Shown here: piece after piece, positions 10,023 to 22,425 of the stretch
Layout: the number at the start of each line of letters is the position of its first letter
Numbering within the stretch: position 1 is the first letter of the stretch
Origin: Anastrepha obliqua
Taxonomy: Eukaryota; Arthropoda; Insecta; Diptera; Tephritidae
Assembly: GCF_027943255.1 (NCBI RefSeq)
Contig: NC_072896.1
Span: 67,412,501 to 67,476,500, forward strand
Direction of reading: 5' to 3'
DNA: 64,000 bases
The notes under the pieces: model-generated
Seen by the model: only the letters and a program-made list of their open reading frames with translations
Database searches by the model: none
Told to the model about the DNA's origin: nothing
Position numbers and translations under genes: made by a program

Positions 10023-10242
10023 TACATTTGCAACGACGGTTTTAACTCAGTTTGTGTGGAGTATGTGTAAATACATGAAATTCATAGGGAATGAAAACTC
10101 TTGTAAATATTTTCTATAAAAAACTAAACTCTAATTTGTATTGTAAATAAAAAATAAAGCAATGAAAAAATGTTAAATAAAGTGGAAATAAATTCGAATA
10201 TTAAATTGTAAGATAAACAAAAAACGAATTAAACCATAAAAA
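10023..10242 (+). terminator. 3' UTR and polyadenylation signals of the host gene
   Basis: AT-rich sequence after the stop, with several AATAAA-type signals (AAAATAAAGCAATG at about 10150, AAATAAAGTGG at about 10175). Transcription of the upstream gene probably ends here, before the repeat starting at 10243. Confidence 0.6.
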
Positions 10243-10599
10243 AGGTCGGTTTACTGACGATACTTTAACGTGACAACGTCATAAGAAAATACTGATGGAA
10301 TGGCTGCATTTTTCAAAAGAAAATTTTAATTTTATTTGTTTGATAGATATTTTGTATGGATATAGAGAAGGAGGTCAATGGAATCGCAATGGAATAGGTC
10401 AAGTTAAATTTACACAAACGTGAAAAATTACGAAACATTTACCAAATTCATGAAAGATATGTATGTTCAACACTAAGAGGCACCATCATCGATTTGACTT
10501 TTTCAAGACACATTACACTCGAAACACTCCCTTTCATTTCCTATTCTCAACAGAGAAATGGTTCAACATCGAATTATAAGACGTTATCACGTCAAAAAC
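10243..10599. mobile_element. Short inverted-repeat element, copy 1
   Basis: Left end GGTCGGTTTACTGACG then TTTAACGTGACAACGTC. Right end GACGTTATCACGTCAAAAAC, the near inverted complement. The body (10290-10550) is ~85-90% similar by eye to 11220-11515. Non-coding, so probably a MITE family. Confidence 0.6.
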
Positions 10600-11176
10600 T
10601 AAATTTTTTTAAATTATAATGAGGCTTTATAACTACAAACATTTAAACACTTTTTCGGTAATTGCAATTTTTATTTTCTGTTAAGTGGCAAACCACTCCT
10701 TTGTTTTCTTTTCTATTTAATATTTAATAATTTGCACTACACTCATGTAGTTGCATTGAGAATTCACTTCCAGGTGCCGTGCTCGCATAGCAAGCAATCA
10801 GGCTGCCAAATCTATGGTATATAAACTTAATATTACAGCCGTAAAGTATGCAATAAAAATCACGTCGATACCATAAGTAAGTTGCGGTAAAGAGAGATTC
10901 AAATAAATAAAAATACAGCCAACATTAAAAATTTGGTGGAGTAATTGAATCGGAGAATGTATTGAATGTTATAAATGGTCACCGACCGAGTATCACTTCG
11001 ATAAGTCGAAACCGAACAGAAACAAACATAGGCCAATTTTTCCAATGTTCGACCAAAAACGAACCGAATTGAACATTTTGAAGAGAACAAAAAAATAAAT
11101 GATGAAAATTCAGATCTTTTGTTGACAAATCAACACGACTTATGTTCATTTTTAGAAAAAAAAGAGATTGTCTGTA
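10600..11176. other. Spacer between the two inverted-repeat elements
   Basis: AT-rich. Nothing recognisable apart from a small reverse ORF (10899-11090) without supporting motifs. Confidence 0.4.
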
Positions 11177-12083
11177 AAGTCGGTTTCCTGAAGATAATTT
11201 AACGTGACAACGTCATAAGAAAATACGGATGGAATGGTTGCATTTTGCAAAGAAAATTTTAATTTTATTTGTTTGATAGATATTTTGTATGGATATAGTG
11301 AAGGAAGTCAATGGAATCGCAATGGAATTGATCAAGTTACATTTATACAAACGTGAAAAATGACGTAACATTTATCAAATTCATGAAAGATATGTTCAAT
11401 TTCGATTGTGCATCAGACGTTAATAAGTAAACAACACATAAGAGGCAACATCATCGATTTGACTTTTTCAAGACACATTACACTCAAAAAACTCCCTTTC
11501 ATTTCCTACTTCTCTTATCATATCATATCGTAGAGAATATATTCGTACATTTGATACGTCCATATGATTTGTATGCATCTTTACATATAGATTTGTTCTT
11601 TTTGTTTGAAAATTGCGCGAAATTGTATATATGCATGTTTATATGTATTGGCATAGGACATATGTATATTAGACTATTAAAATTGCACCAAATTATATGT
11701 AGGTATGTATGCATGTTTATATATGTGGTAAATATTACCATACATTTTTCCTTCATATATAATAATAAATTAATAATGAAAACATTAAAACAACACGTAT
11801 TATTAACAATTATATTATATATATATCATTAACATCATAACATAACACAACATAACATAACATAACATAACATAACATAACATAACATAACATAACATAA
11901 CATAACATAACATAACATAACATAACATAACATAACATAACATAACATAACATAACATAATATAACATAACGAAACATAACATTCAGTTCAAGCAAGGTA
12001 ACGCCGCATGAGCAAGATACCGACGCATTTTTTGGTGCGTGCAGCCGGCTACATCGAATTATTAGACGTTATCACGTCAAAAA
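11177..12083. mobile_element. Short inverted-repeat element, copy 2, expanded by a pentamer array
   Basis: The left end (AAGTCGGTTTCCTGAAG, then TTTAACGTGACAACGTC) matches copy 1. The right end (GAATTATTAGACGTTATC, then ACGTCAAAAAC) matches copy 1's right end. The extra ~500 bp between the shared body and right end consists of TATG-rich sequence and the CATAA array at 11838-11985. Confidence 0.55.
11838..11985 (+). repeat. (CATAA)n pentanucleotide microsatellite
   Basis: About 29 near-perfect CATAA units, with a few variant units at the edges (CACAA, TATAA, CGAAA). The homogeneity suggests active slippage or recent expansion. It lies inside the second inverted-repeat element. Confidence 0.95.
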
Positions 12084-12422
12084 CAAAAGATATCTGGCAC
12101 ATTTCAATCAATTTGTAGAAAATTGACATAAAATATTTACACGGCAGCCATATATATATATGTACATATGCACCATGACGCTATGCAACAAAATTTAATT
12201 TTACTTGTAGTGATTCGCCGCGTTTGATAGATGTGAGTCGACAAATGCAAATGATGCTTAAAAATCTGTCTATCGACTCATAGTTTGGAGAAATTTGTTC
12301 AATTGTCCCAATCACTTATTCACTTCTGTCTGTTGAAAAAAAAAATTTCGATTATGAAAGCCAAGCAGCAAAATTATTTTTGTTATTAAATGTTTGTCTT
12401 TCACTGAGTATATTTTATATGT
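12084..12422. other. No recognisable gene
   Basis: AT-rich sequence with short TATA/TATG tracts. No coding or repeat signal beyond low complexity. Confidence 0.35.
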
Positions 12423-12498
12423 ATGTATAAATATATAACTAGCGCTTGGACCCTATATTAGACCTCCTATTTGTGGTGGACATCTTGATGTTGTTCCA
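12423..12498 (-). repeat. SINE 3'-end fragment
   Basis: CTCCTATTTGTGGTGGACATC and TTGATGTTGTTCCA match the 3' segment of the tRNA-derived SINE copies at 45785, 49134 and 51650. Only the tail region is present, in reverse orientation. Confidence 0.6.
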
Positions 12499-12759
12499 TA
12501 TCCAAATAAATTCACAACATTTGCAGAGAATACAAATAGACAAAATTTACAAAAAGCGGAGAAGGGTGGACCGATGTAGGTAAACGCAGGACACAAACCG
12601 TGGCACCAACGCGCACTACTCCGCGCGTTTATCATCCGCACAAACGCAGCGATTCCAGGACCGCAGCAACGGCACAAATTACCGCAAGGCAATACCAATA
12701 AATATGACGTCGGAATGGATAGCACTTTATAGTACGCACAAGCACTAGCCAGGAAACGG

Positions 12760-12910
12760 TAATAGGTGCCAAAAAGTAGGCACCAAAAAAATTGGGACCA
12801 AAAAACGCCCCAAACAATAGACACCAAGGAAATATAACGCCAAAAAGTAAGCACCAAAAATATATTTCCTATGAGTTTGCACCAACAAACAAGCGCCAAA
12901 AAATAGGCAG
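12760..12910. repeat. Degenerate CCAAAAA-rich minisatellite
   Basis: About ten imperfect units built around GGCACCAAAAA, GCGCCAAAAA or TGCCAAAAAGTA, spaced 14-25 bp. The antisense 156-codon ORF (12453-12923) is a by-product of this low-complexity DNA. Confidence 0.55.
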
Positions 12911-15314
12911 TGTTATTTCTCACTAGAAATTAGCAACCAACAGCAACAAGGAAAAACTCAGGAAAAATAGCCTAAAGTCTAAACGTTTCCTCTATGTTAT
13001 ATCTTTTCATTTCAAAAAATTCTCTCATTAGTGAGTGTTTAAATTATATTTCTTTTAAAATGTTGTTATTTTAAAAAGCTTTGAAAATGTTGATGGTTTT
13101 TACCATTTTCAGGTGAAGTAATAAGAGCAGAACGAAAGATTTGGCACTGCCAAATTTTCTAAAAGAGGCATGTACAAAAAAATCCGTTTTTTTTTTTAAT
13201 TTTTTTGTAAGCCGGTTGAAGCCCGTTCGAAGTTATCCTCGCATTCTACAAAGGTAAAAGATCCAACTAAGGATTCAAAACACTTTGGACGAGAGCTGAT
13301 TGTCTATAACGCTTTAACAAATCCATTTAACTTGACCGATACAAGAGATTTATCGTTTATGCTGAAATGCACCCAGAAATTGATAAATAGTTTTTCACAT
13401 TTATTGGAAATTCTGTTTCATGGCTGTGGCATATTAGTTCCGATTTACACAGAGAAACATGTTGCTTGTGGGAGAAGAACGGACGGGGAAGAAAGAGGTG
13501 TTTTTGTTTCCCGTACTGGCAACACGCTTTGTGCTTCTTATGCGCATTGCCAAACTTAAAGAAATAAACGTCAAAGGCAACGAATATTGCTGAAAACAAT
13601 TTTTCCTGACCGCGAATAAAACATCAAAAGAGAATTTCCAGTGTCTCCTTTCCAGATGCCTCTCTGAGTAAATCGGGACGTAATTGCCCGGAGAAGTTGG
13701 TGGTGCCAGAAAATATTTCGCCATTAAACAGTTGAAATGCCATGGAATAGGCATCATAGGTATTAAGATGCGAAACTCTTTAATTTTGAGAGAGAGCGCG
13801 CCCATGAACTCGTTTCAAAACTTGGTAGCTCTTACACACTATGGGATTTTGAACAGCTGATAGGCGAAATGGCGGGCTGCCAGACAAAACGCGCCAATAA
13901 TAACTAACGAAAACAGTTCGTTTTTGCTTAATACAGAAATTACGCGATTAAATATTTGTAATTATGTGCCTTAAAATTAATTTAATTGAAACATAATAAT
14001 TTAATTTGAAGGGAGTTTGTAGAATTTTCCAAAGCTTTTTTATATCCTTTTTGCCTTCTACTTTTAATTCGTCTTGTGTACCTATCTGAATACATTTTGC
14101 ATACATGTAATTTTATTGAAAACTATTTGTTGGTTTATGTCTGTAAATTTGTATATATGTAAGTATTTTATGGTTAAAAAGGGCAGGTAAGGGAATTGAA
14201 TTTGAGTTTGAAATATTTTGCCATCATACTGAACTATTTTTAGGTAATAAAAACTTAAAGGTTATCTGGTTTAGGTTTATTATTATATTAAAAAATTATA
14301 ATCTTTTATTTATACATTTTCGAATTCATTACCTTATTATTATTATATAGCATTTGTATATCAAGTAAATATTTTTGATTTTTTAGCTTATTTATGTATT
14401 TTGTGTTTATTTTTATCATATGTAGGTGCATACGGGTGATATAAGACTACTGGGCAACCGCGCACTATATACTAACCTCAATGGCCGTGTGGAAACTAAA
14501 AATTACCAATTTTTGTTTAAAAAATACCCATTCAATCTTTCTTGCGGTGTGGCATTACTGACGAATGTTATAAAAATGCACATTTTTTAGCGCTCTCACG
14601 AGAAAAAGAGTTTCGCATCTAGTCATCTATGATAGGCATACGCCGTCATCAGTTTACGTTATTATTTACAAATAAATGAATTTAACAATATTCACGTACT
14701 TCTTCACAAAAATTTAAGAAAATATAATGCTGCTTGCAAATAATAATAATGAGAATGATGATGGCAAAATTATGCCAAAGAAGCAACAAAAGAAGCCATG
14801 ATTCAATTATACAAGGTTAAGTAAAGTTTGACAACTGATTTCGGATGCTACTTAATCCATTGATGCAATTTGGAAGCAAGGGAAAAAAGGGCATAAGTTG
14901 ATCCCCTTTCGGAAAATGTAGTAAAAAATTGAAAAAGGTCGTTGTAAGCCATTGAATAATTTTATGTTATTTTATAAGTGGTACTTAATTATTTATATTT
15001 TTAACTTAACTATTCCCATGGATTTGTGTCATATATATATGTATTTTGACCATGCATCGGATTGGAATCTATAGGTGCCATTTGTAAACCTACACTGAAG
15101 TAATAAATATAATAAAACAACTTGAGAATAGTGGAAACTCTTAACGAGGAAAAACCACTTTTATTTCGTCACGTCCGCTAATCATACTTTTTGATTGACG
15201 AGATTACCTGCAAAGTTACAAGTATAAAATCTGTGTTAAAAAAAAGATAAATTCATATATACGCAGAAACACAAGTAGACGCCCAAAGCATTGCATACTT
15301 TACTTACAATTATC
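12911..15314. other. Non-coding stretch with one inverted-repeat pair
   Basis: No ORF here has a recognisable domain. A ~50 bp segment at 13747-13799 recurs inverted at 14590-14640 (shared core GATGCGAAACTCTTT), bounding ~890 bp that could be an unidentified element. A palindrome TTTGGC-act-GCCAAA lies at 13140. The rest is AT-rich. Confidence 0.35.
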
Positions 15315-15623
15315 TTATCGAATGCTCATTAATTTGAACAATTTTTGTAAAAATGATCTCCCACCGTAAAGCTCCCTGCCGTTGAACTGGTTAAACGCTG
15401 ATTCCAACATTTTAATTTTGTCCAAGAACTCGGTGCTTGGTTTAACTAATCCGCCCTTAGATAAAGTGTCAACCCAAGTAAATGTAGGCTCATTGCATGA
15501 ACAATTGGTCAACTTTAATTTGAGTATTATGTAACCGGCAATATATTCAAGGGCATCTTCGTGTAAGCTATCAAAGTCAGCGTCCTCATTTAATGAATCG
15601 TTGGTATATTGGTTATTACTTCT
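15315..15623 (-). pseudogene. P-element/THAP9-like transposase C-terminal exon
   Basis: On the reverse strand an acceptor (GTTTTAATGTAG, ending at 15624) opens a frame. It encodes ALEYIAGYIILKLK, then TWVDTLSKGGLVKPS.EFL, then a FNQFNGRELYGG-type tail, stopping at 15315. The YIAGYI...TW.D.LS.G.L..PS arrangement is the C-terminal region I know from P-superfamily (THAP-type) transposases and proteins derived from them. No matching catalytic exons are visible at 15.6-16.3 kb, so this is a relic or the last exon of something with distant exons. The open frame over ~100 codons and the clean acceptor are notable. Confidence 0.55.
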
Positions 15624-16329
15624 ACATTAAAACAAAACAACAGAAAAATTATTGTTTTTGTTTTAAAGCGAATATAATATTTATATTACTTAGAATATTT
15701 TGGATGTTTATCTAACCCAAGAGCACTCACAAATATGTGATGTTACTTCTTTATGTGTTTTAAGTTAGTTCGCAGTTGTAAAACAAATATTAGTTAGATG
15801 GGAAACGAGACAAAAGTAAAAAAATGGAGTCTCTAAAGGAGTATTTTCATTACATTAAAATGGAAATGCAGCTAGTAAACAAAAATATTTTGGAAAATTA
15901 TTTCACTCTTATGCATATAAAGCCATGTTTAGTAACCTTTGCATTACGACGTGTTGCAAATTTCCTCATTTCAGTACCGTACGAACGTAAATGTACGCTT
16001 CATACCTGTTTTTACAAACTTTTATTCCTGAAATAAATGCTGACTTTTAGCATCCTTCATATGCATTAAGAGAGTAACTTGTTAAACCATTGAATTTGAT
16101 ATAGATTTGGCTGCCATGATATGTTAACGACAGGAATGAGATAAAACAGAAAATTTAATTTCGTATTTCGAGCATAACAATATATGACAATATATGTATG
16201 TCCATTTGTTACCGTAAAGACATTGCAAAGGCAGAAGTTCAGTCGATCATTCCTCCACGTAAGAAAAACATTGGAGTTAGAAGAGTTAAAATTGAAAAAA
16301 TTACAAATTTATTAGTTTATTGTTTATTT
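15624..16329. other. No recognisable gene
   Basis: AT-rich. The 70-codon + strand ORF at 15824-16036 has no recognised motif. It could include intron sequence of the P-like relic on the reverse strand. Confidence 0.35.
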
Positions 16330-17655
16330 ATCTTGCAAACGCTCGCTTATCAACTCTGAATTGCTGGTCAACGTTACAAAGGCGCTCCTCTTATCCTCTA
16401 TCAACTTTGGCGTAGAAATATATGGCCAACATGCAAAAATAACATCAAGCTCCTAGCGTCTCCTTACCACACTGCTGTCCGACGATCTTTACGTGCATTT
16501 CCTACTTCGCCAATAAAAAACATCTTGGCAGAATCAGCTCTACCATCACTAATCGACAATGTGGAGGACAATATAAGGAAACTTTATCCTAAGCTTGCTC
16601 TCACTTCTAATGCTTTGCTACAAAAATGCTTTCACTCGGCAACCGTGCGTGCACGTGCTCCTAAGATAGCTTCATCAATTTCCAAATGCGCCTATTTTGC
16701 AAAAGACAATGGACTGCCCTTAAGACTATTATCGACGAGACATGGCCATTACCCGCCATGGGTGCTAAAAAAATCATCTTTTATAAACGACTTAAGTTAC
16801 ATGCAAAAATCTACTACGACATCGGTAGAGTATTGCGCACATATTTTAGAAATTTCATCTTGCTTTAAAAGCACTAGTTGGCAGCTAATCTTCACCGATG
16901 GTTCCAAAGCGAATTACACTTCCTTTGCTGTCGTGAAAGAGAATGGAGAGCCTATATCGTATTGACTACTACTTCCGTTTTGTTCAATTTTCACCGCAGA
17001 AGCAACAGCAGTTCTCTACGCCATGCAGTATTCGTCAAAATCGAAGGGGAAATACATTATATGCACAGACAGTATGTCCTGTTTTCAGGCCATAAAGAAC
17101 TATAATAATTCCAACCACATTATTGGAACCATAAGAAATATCCTGATTTCTCACCCTCATAATATCAAAATCATGTGGGTACCAGGGCATTCATGCATCA
17201 ACGGCAATACAATCGCTGATAATGCTGCCAAGGATATGAGCATTACTCCTACGATCACATCAAACCTTTTATGTAAAAATGATTGGTCACAGTGTAATCA
17301 CCAATGCATATCTACTGCAAGGGAGGCAACCAAGCCTGTGTCCATTTTGTAATACTCCAGTAAGTATCCTGCACTTGTTAGCCTTTTGCCCTGGACTAGA
17401 TAGACAAAGACAGCAGAATTTTGACGGTCATGATGCACTATCGCTATTAATTAACCCTTCCGATTCCAACATTTCGAAAATCTATAAATTTCTGAAGGAC
17501 TCTGATCTTCTACGACGTATATACACCAGGAATTCTTCACCAGCCAGCTGAAAGCCTCCGTTGCTAGCGCTGCGTTATCTTTTTGTTTATTTAGCAATTG
17601 TATTGTTATTTAAGCTTTTAAAAAATAAAAAAAATAAATAAAATAAATAATTTTC
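16330..17655 (+). pseudogene. RNase H-bearing LINE (I-like), 5'-truncated
   Basis: Translation in three frames gives a C-terminal RT segment (SINFGVEIYG), then a spacer, then an RNase H domain with all four acidic positions visible: IFTDGSK (about 16895), AEATAVLYAM (17005), CTDSMSCFQAIK (17065) and NTIADNAAK (17205), plus WVPGHSCINGN. A C-x2-C-x7-H-x4-C motif (CPFC...H....C) follows near 17360. RNase H plus a terminal zinc motif fits I or related clades rather than Jockey. Frameshifts at about 16440, 16960 and 17300 kill it. It ends in an A-rich (TAAA)n tail at 17618-17655, as in I-type elements. Confidence 0.8.
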
Positions 17656-17689
17656 ACAGAACTTTCAATAGAATTGAAAGATGCGAAAG

Positions 17690-17905
17690 TCTAAGCAAAA
17701 TGGAATAGGCAAAACAGTATTGCCTGCTAACTTTTTCAGCAAAAGTTTTAATTTCTAGGCTTTTGAGTACTTTTTCTTTAGAATTTGCTCTGAAATAAAA
17801 AGTAGCTTTTCCAAGAGGACAACACGGATTTATTAAGTAGCTTCAAGATGGCTAACACAGGGTGAAAATTGGCTACTTACATCACCTTTAATTATTGCTT
17901 CATGA
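17690..17905 (+). repeat. Dispersed repeat, copy 2
   Basis: Partner of 8313-8525, with the same block order from ACAGTATTGCCTGC to CACAGGGTGAAAATTGG. It lies just downstream of the LINE tail. Confidence 0.65.
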
Positions 17906-19279
17906 AAAGAAGCGTTGTTTTCTGGTACCACCCTGTGCCAAACAGAGCAATTCTCGTATTGTAGACAACAACCACGTCACTCACCACCAGCAGTGCAGCC
18001 AACACACACTTTTGCATTGAATTGACTTTTGACTTTTTGTTTTGACACGCCATTCGTGGCCCATTGGACATGTTGGCCGTTGTTTGGCAATGCGCCGCTT
18101 TTCGATGTTCGCTTTCGCGCAGTAATTTTTTAACCGTCGCTTCAATTAGTAGTCAAATTTTCCGTGCGTGTCTCGTGTACGTGAATTGGGTCCTTTTAAT
18201 TTTTATCCTCTTATCTTAATAACTTGTAAATGTGAAAACAAATGCAAATATTGTGCTAAATGTGACAGATAAATGTGTTTGCAAGTTGCTTATAGCAATA
18301 AAAGTAAATGAGAAAAATTGATTTTGAAAAAGTGCAAACCAGAGTAAAATTTTTTAGTGTTATTCTGCTGCAAAAAAGTAGCAAAAAAGCAAGCAAGAAG
18401 TTCGTTTTGATACTGGTAGAGGAAGGCTAGGCAGCGGGCGAAACGTGCCCATCAAAAGGAAAAACGAATCAAAAAGGAAGGGGTATTTGCTGTGTCGTCT
18501 ATGTGACGTGAGTGTATGTGTGCGTGTGTTGAAGAATGTAAAAGACGTTTACAACGACGAAGCAGAGCAAAAAGTGTAAGAGTCGAAAAAAGTGTTTCTA
18601 AAGCGTGAACGTCGTTAAAAGTGCGCGAAGCTGCGCTGTCACTGCCGTCGACGCCGTCACCGTTTGCGCTGTTGCAGCCACTCTTAACATTCTGCGGCGT
18701 TTTCTGTATTTTTGCAAACACTGTCTAGCTGCGCTGCCGTCGCTTTTACTCCAAAGGCCATTTGAAACGGTGGGAAAAAATATTTGTGGCTACCAAAAAG
18801 CGCGACGTCGGCAATTTGTTGCACTTTTTTATGCTAGCGCGTGAGGGGGAAAAATATGTTGGTATCAAAAAGAGTTGGAGTTAAATATATCGAAAATAGT
18901 GTATAAAAAATCAACAAACACGAAGAAATGATGTATTCAGGAATTATAAGAGCGCAAAGCACATGAAGGTAAAAGAAAATTTAATAAAGTGCGTGAAAAT
19001 TAGATGCGTATCTATATTACATGTGTCTATATAAAAAGAGAAAAAAAATTACTTGAAAGTGTTAGATAATGAAAAATAATGCTTAAACATATCTCGAAAT
19101 TGTAAAATGTGAGAAAGTGTAGTAAAGTATCTTAGGATAAATGTTTTGTGAAAAAGTAAAAAATGAGTAAAAAGTATAAAAAATGCTTACTAAATATATT
19201 TAACTGCAGAGAATACGCACTACCTACAAAGAAGTCAAGCATTCCATTAGCAACAACAACAATAAATCATCACTGATAG
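17906..19279 (+). promoter_or_regulatory. Candidate promoter and non-coding first exon with strong splice donor
   Basis: Less AT-rich than its surroundings at 17940-18120 and 18480-18800, with A-rich, GTG-rich untranslated-looking sequence after that. It ends at a consensus donor (ACTGATAG^GTAAGTG) at 19279/19280, preceded by CAACAACAACAAT. Multiple stops in all frames argue for 5' UTR rather than coding sequence. I could not fix a TATA box or initiator. If real, the gene runs rightward with a very long first intron. Alternatively this is fortuitous. Confidence 0.4.
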
Positions 19280-22129
19280 GTAAGTGAAATGTTAACTCAC
19301 TAAATAATTGCAAGAAAAAAGTGTTCATATGCGTGCTGCCCAAAACAAGTAGCATCTCAGTCGTTGTCAGCGTTTGTGCAACAAAATAAAATAGTTATCA
19401 TTGCCAATAAAAATGTTTACGTGTCTATGCCACTTACCTTTTGATGTTTGCAATGCCAAACGAGCAAGGCTATTATGCACCGATCCCTTGCAACCCCAAT
19501 AGATACTCTTATCCAACAAGCAGCTGTAGGCCACCTGCATCGGAATGCATTTGCTCCATAATTGAAAAACAAATATACTAGGACAGCATTTGCAGACAGC
19601 CAAGGCATAAATTTACGCTGTTTGCAAACCTTCATTCTCGACTCGCCATAGCTGCGCTGCGCACAATTATCAATGAAGTGTATACAGAAAACGAGGAAAC
19701 TGTCGAGCAGCAAGCAGCAGTCTGCAGCTAGCAGCCGTTGCCATGACAACAAGCGCCAACATCTGCTGCAATCTGTAACTGCCGCAGTCGCCGGGATACG
19801 CAACAACCACTTTGGATTCGAATTCCTATGCTTTGTTTTCATATCGCTCATGAGTTTTATCCTTTGGAGAGGTTTTTGTTTTGCTGATTTTTGCGTTTCT
19901 CTTCGTTTGCTAGTGCTCTTCTTGTATACAGATTCACACTCACTTTTTCATCATCTCCCCATTATTTTTGCGCTTGGAGGGTTGTCAAACACATGCATAT
20001 GCATATACATACATACATACATACATACATCCATATTAACACCCGCTGCGAATATGCTTTGGAGGACGAAAGCTACATTAATGCTGCGCCAAACGAAAAC
20101 CCACTGAGCTGATGGAATAGTGCTTTCAGATTTATGCCGTTCAAGTGGCTATTTTATGACTTGGGTACTAAATAATCAATGAATTTAGCAGAGATCCTAA
20201 TTTCTAATGCAGGCATAATTGTGGACACGAAAAATCAAATCACACATGAAAAAGTTTTCGAAAAGTGGTCGCCACTCTGTTATAATTTTCTGTTATAAAA
20301 AACTTCTCGTGGAAGTCGAGTTTATTTCATTCATTCGTACGACAATCTGGATTAGGGAGTTTACAAGGTGCCATTCCGTTGTAATTTCTAAATCAACTGG
20401 CAAAAAAGTACACAACATAAATATACCTGGCAAGATTTTATTACCCGTAGTTCCATTTTGCATGTTTAGTAACAACAACATTGTGAAACTATGTACACAC
20501 AATAAGTACATATGTATGCCTGCATGTATGTATGTATATATGCATGCACATGATATGATGTACATGTGCGACTATTTTCAACACCTTGTGAACCACTTAA
20601 ATATTAACACGATAAGAATTAGTGATGTTAAGGCTCTTAGTATTGTATGGAATTAACAATCAAGCTCCTCGATACAAGGTAAATATTAGACGCTATATTT
20701 ACACTGCATTACTTCCCAGACTGGCCGGGCCTTCATCGTACAGATCAATAAGCTTTCGACTAATTTTACTAATTTAGCTACCCAATGCTATTTGGTAAGG
20801 TTGCACTTTCTAGCCAATATTAGAGACTTCATCAACAACATTCGCTTACATGTTGTTTTTGAGTAATGAATTTTTGAGTAAAAAATCTGTTTCGCACTTT
20901 TTGTTTTTTGCAAAATAAAAAATTTTCAACTACTTTTTTGCAATTTCTACATGAAATCGCTCGTGTAAGTAATGACGATCATTTTGAACCCAGAATTATT
21001 AAAATCGGTTCATTTTTGACTAAGTTATGAGCATTAAAAAAAAAAAATTCTTATATAATGAAAAAAAATCGATTTTGAACCGAAGAACAAAATTGCCGAT
21101 AAATCTTGAAAAAAAAATTTTTCGGGCGAACAAAAAAATACATACGTGTCTCATTATTTTGACCAGAGAGCAACATATTTGAGTTATATCGAAATCGAAG
21201 AACATGACCCGAATAGCCCGGTTGAATTGAAATGGAAAGCTATATCACAAGTTCTGGCTATTTATTTACTTATTTTTTAATTTCAATTATTTTTTTATAA
21301 ATATATATTTCATACTACAACAAAAGCTAAATAATGCAAGGTTTCAAACTTTGTACAAAATTTAAAAAAATACGTCAAATTTGACATGCTTTTCACTCAG
21401 AATCTTTGGATAAAATCCGGGTACACAGTTTTGTAACTCATTAAATCTTAGTATAACAAAGTGCAAGTTTCAGGTGGCTCAAAAATTCGCATTGGTTTCT
21501 AACAATTCTTTTTGCTGACGGTGTTGGGTGTTTTCTTCCATAAAAAATATCGAACAAACGTTGAATTGATAAAATGCACAAGACCGACAGCAAAAAAATC
21601 TCTGAAATTGATGCGATTCTTATAAAATAAAAATTTTTTAACTAAAAAATAAATAAATAAATAGGAAAAAATGTTTAGCGTAAAGTCAGCTTATTTCTTA
21701 AATGCATCCTATTTTCTTACCTAAAGCAGCCTTTTTACCACTTTAATTGCTTTGTAGAGTAGAACGCTTTACAATTCATAGTTTCGGTAACCAGTGCAGG
21801 TGAAAGAGTTAGAGATCTGAAGCAACTTCTGGTGTGAGAAAATTTTCGGCCGCTTAGAATCCGGTAGAACGCTTTTGAACAAAGCTGGCAAAATGACAGT
21901 AAAATCAAATTCGACTTATTTTCTATTATATTCATTTTTTAAATTTGTTTTGCTAGCTATTTAATATTTTTTATTCAGGCTTCAGTCACTTGTCTATACT
22001 TACAGTATTTTGCAAATCTATTGTCTTCAATAATCAGGCGAAAATTCTTTCGACTTTACATATTTTAATGGCTGACCATATTTTATAAGCGCTTTAACGA
22101 ATTTTTCTTTGAATTAGTATTAGAATTAT
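19280..22129. other. Intron-like or intergenic DNA
   Basis: Contains a CATA microsatellite at about 19993-20033, a second TATG tract near 20517-20545, and poly-A/T-rich sequence at 20870-21210. A block at 21440-21560 (AACAATTCTTTTTGCTGACGG, GTTGGGTGTTTTCTTCC) resembles 40810-40910. No supported coding exon: ORFs at 19417-19851 and 19673-20107 overlap antisense to each other and lack domains. Confidence 0.4.
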
Positions 22130-22425
22130 AAAAAAATTATAATGATTAATGAAGCATGGCGCGCCACTCTGTTGAAATATCAGATCGTCTATGTCTTAAA
22201 TTTCCGTCCATACAATCGTTTATCATACCTCTGTAGCGCCCACTGTTGATAGAAATTCCGTTTTTCGCAGGATTCGCAAGGAAAAATGGGCCGGAATTAC
22301 TCCAAAACTATTACCGAACTGTCACTCTCTAAAGATGCATTGGCTTCTCGACGATGCCGGGCGGGATTTCTGATTTCCAGATGTAGTCATTTTGCTTGTT
22401 AACTTGGCGGCCGAGATAAAATATG
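22130..22425 (-). pseudogene. Tc1/mariner transposase fragment
   Basis: The reverse strand in mixed frames reads VNKQNDYIWKSE, then EKPMHL.RVTV, GPFF, RYRGMIN, then FQQSGAPCF. This matches the order VNKQN..W..E-P, VTVW, GPFFF, NGERY, QQDGA-CHT seen in the DD41D copies here, with the catalytic Asp changed to Ser. Heavily decayed central portion only. Confidence 0.55.

Noticed and set aside
11838..11985. CRISPR-like array
   Set aside because: Units are 5 bp without spacers; it is a simple microsatellite in insect DNA.
12453..12923. 156-codon reverse ORF with hydrophobic, Cys/Trp/Tyr-rich product
   Set aside because: It overlaps a SINE fragment and is the antisense of CCAAAAA-rich degenerate repeats; the composition explains it.
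19417..20107. Two ~144-codon ORFs on opposite strands
   Set aside because: They overlap each other antisense, include a microsatellite translation, and show no domain or splice structure.
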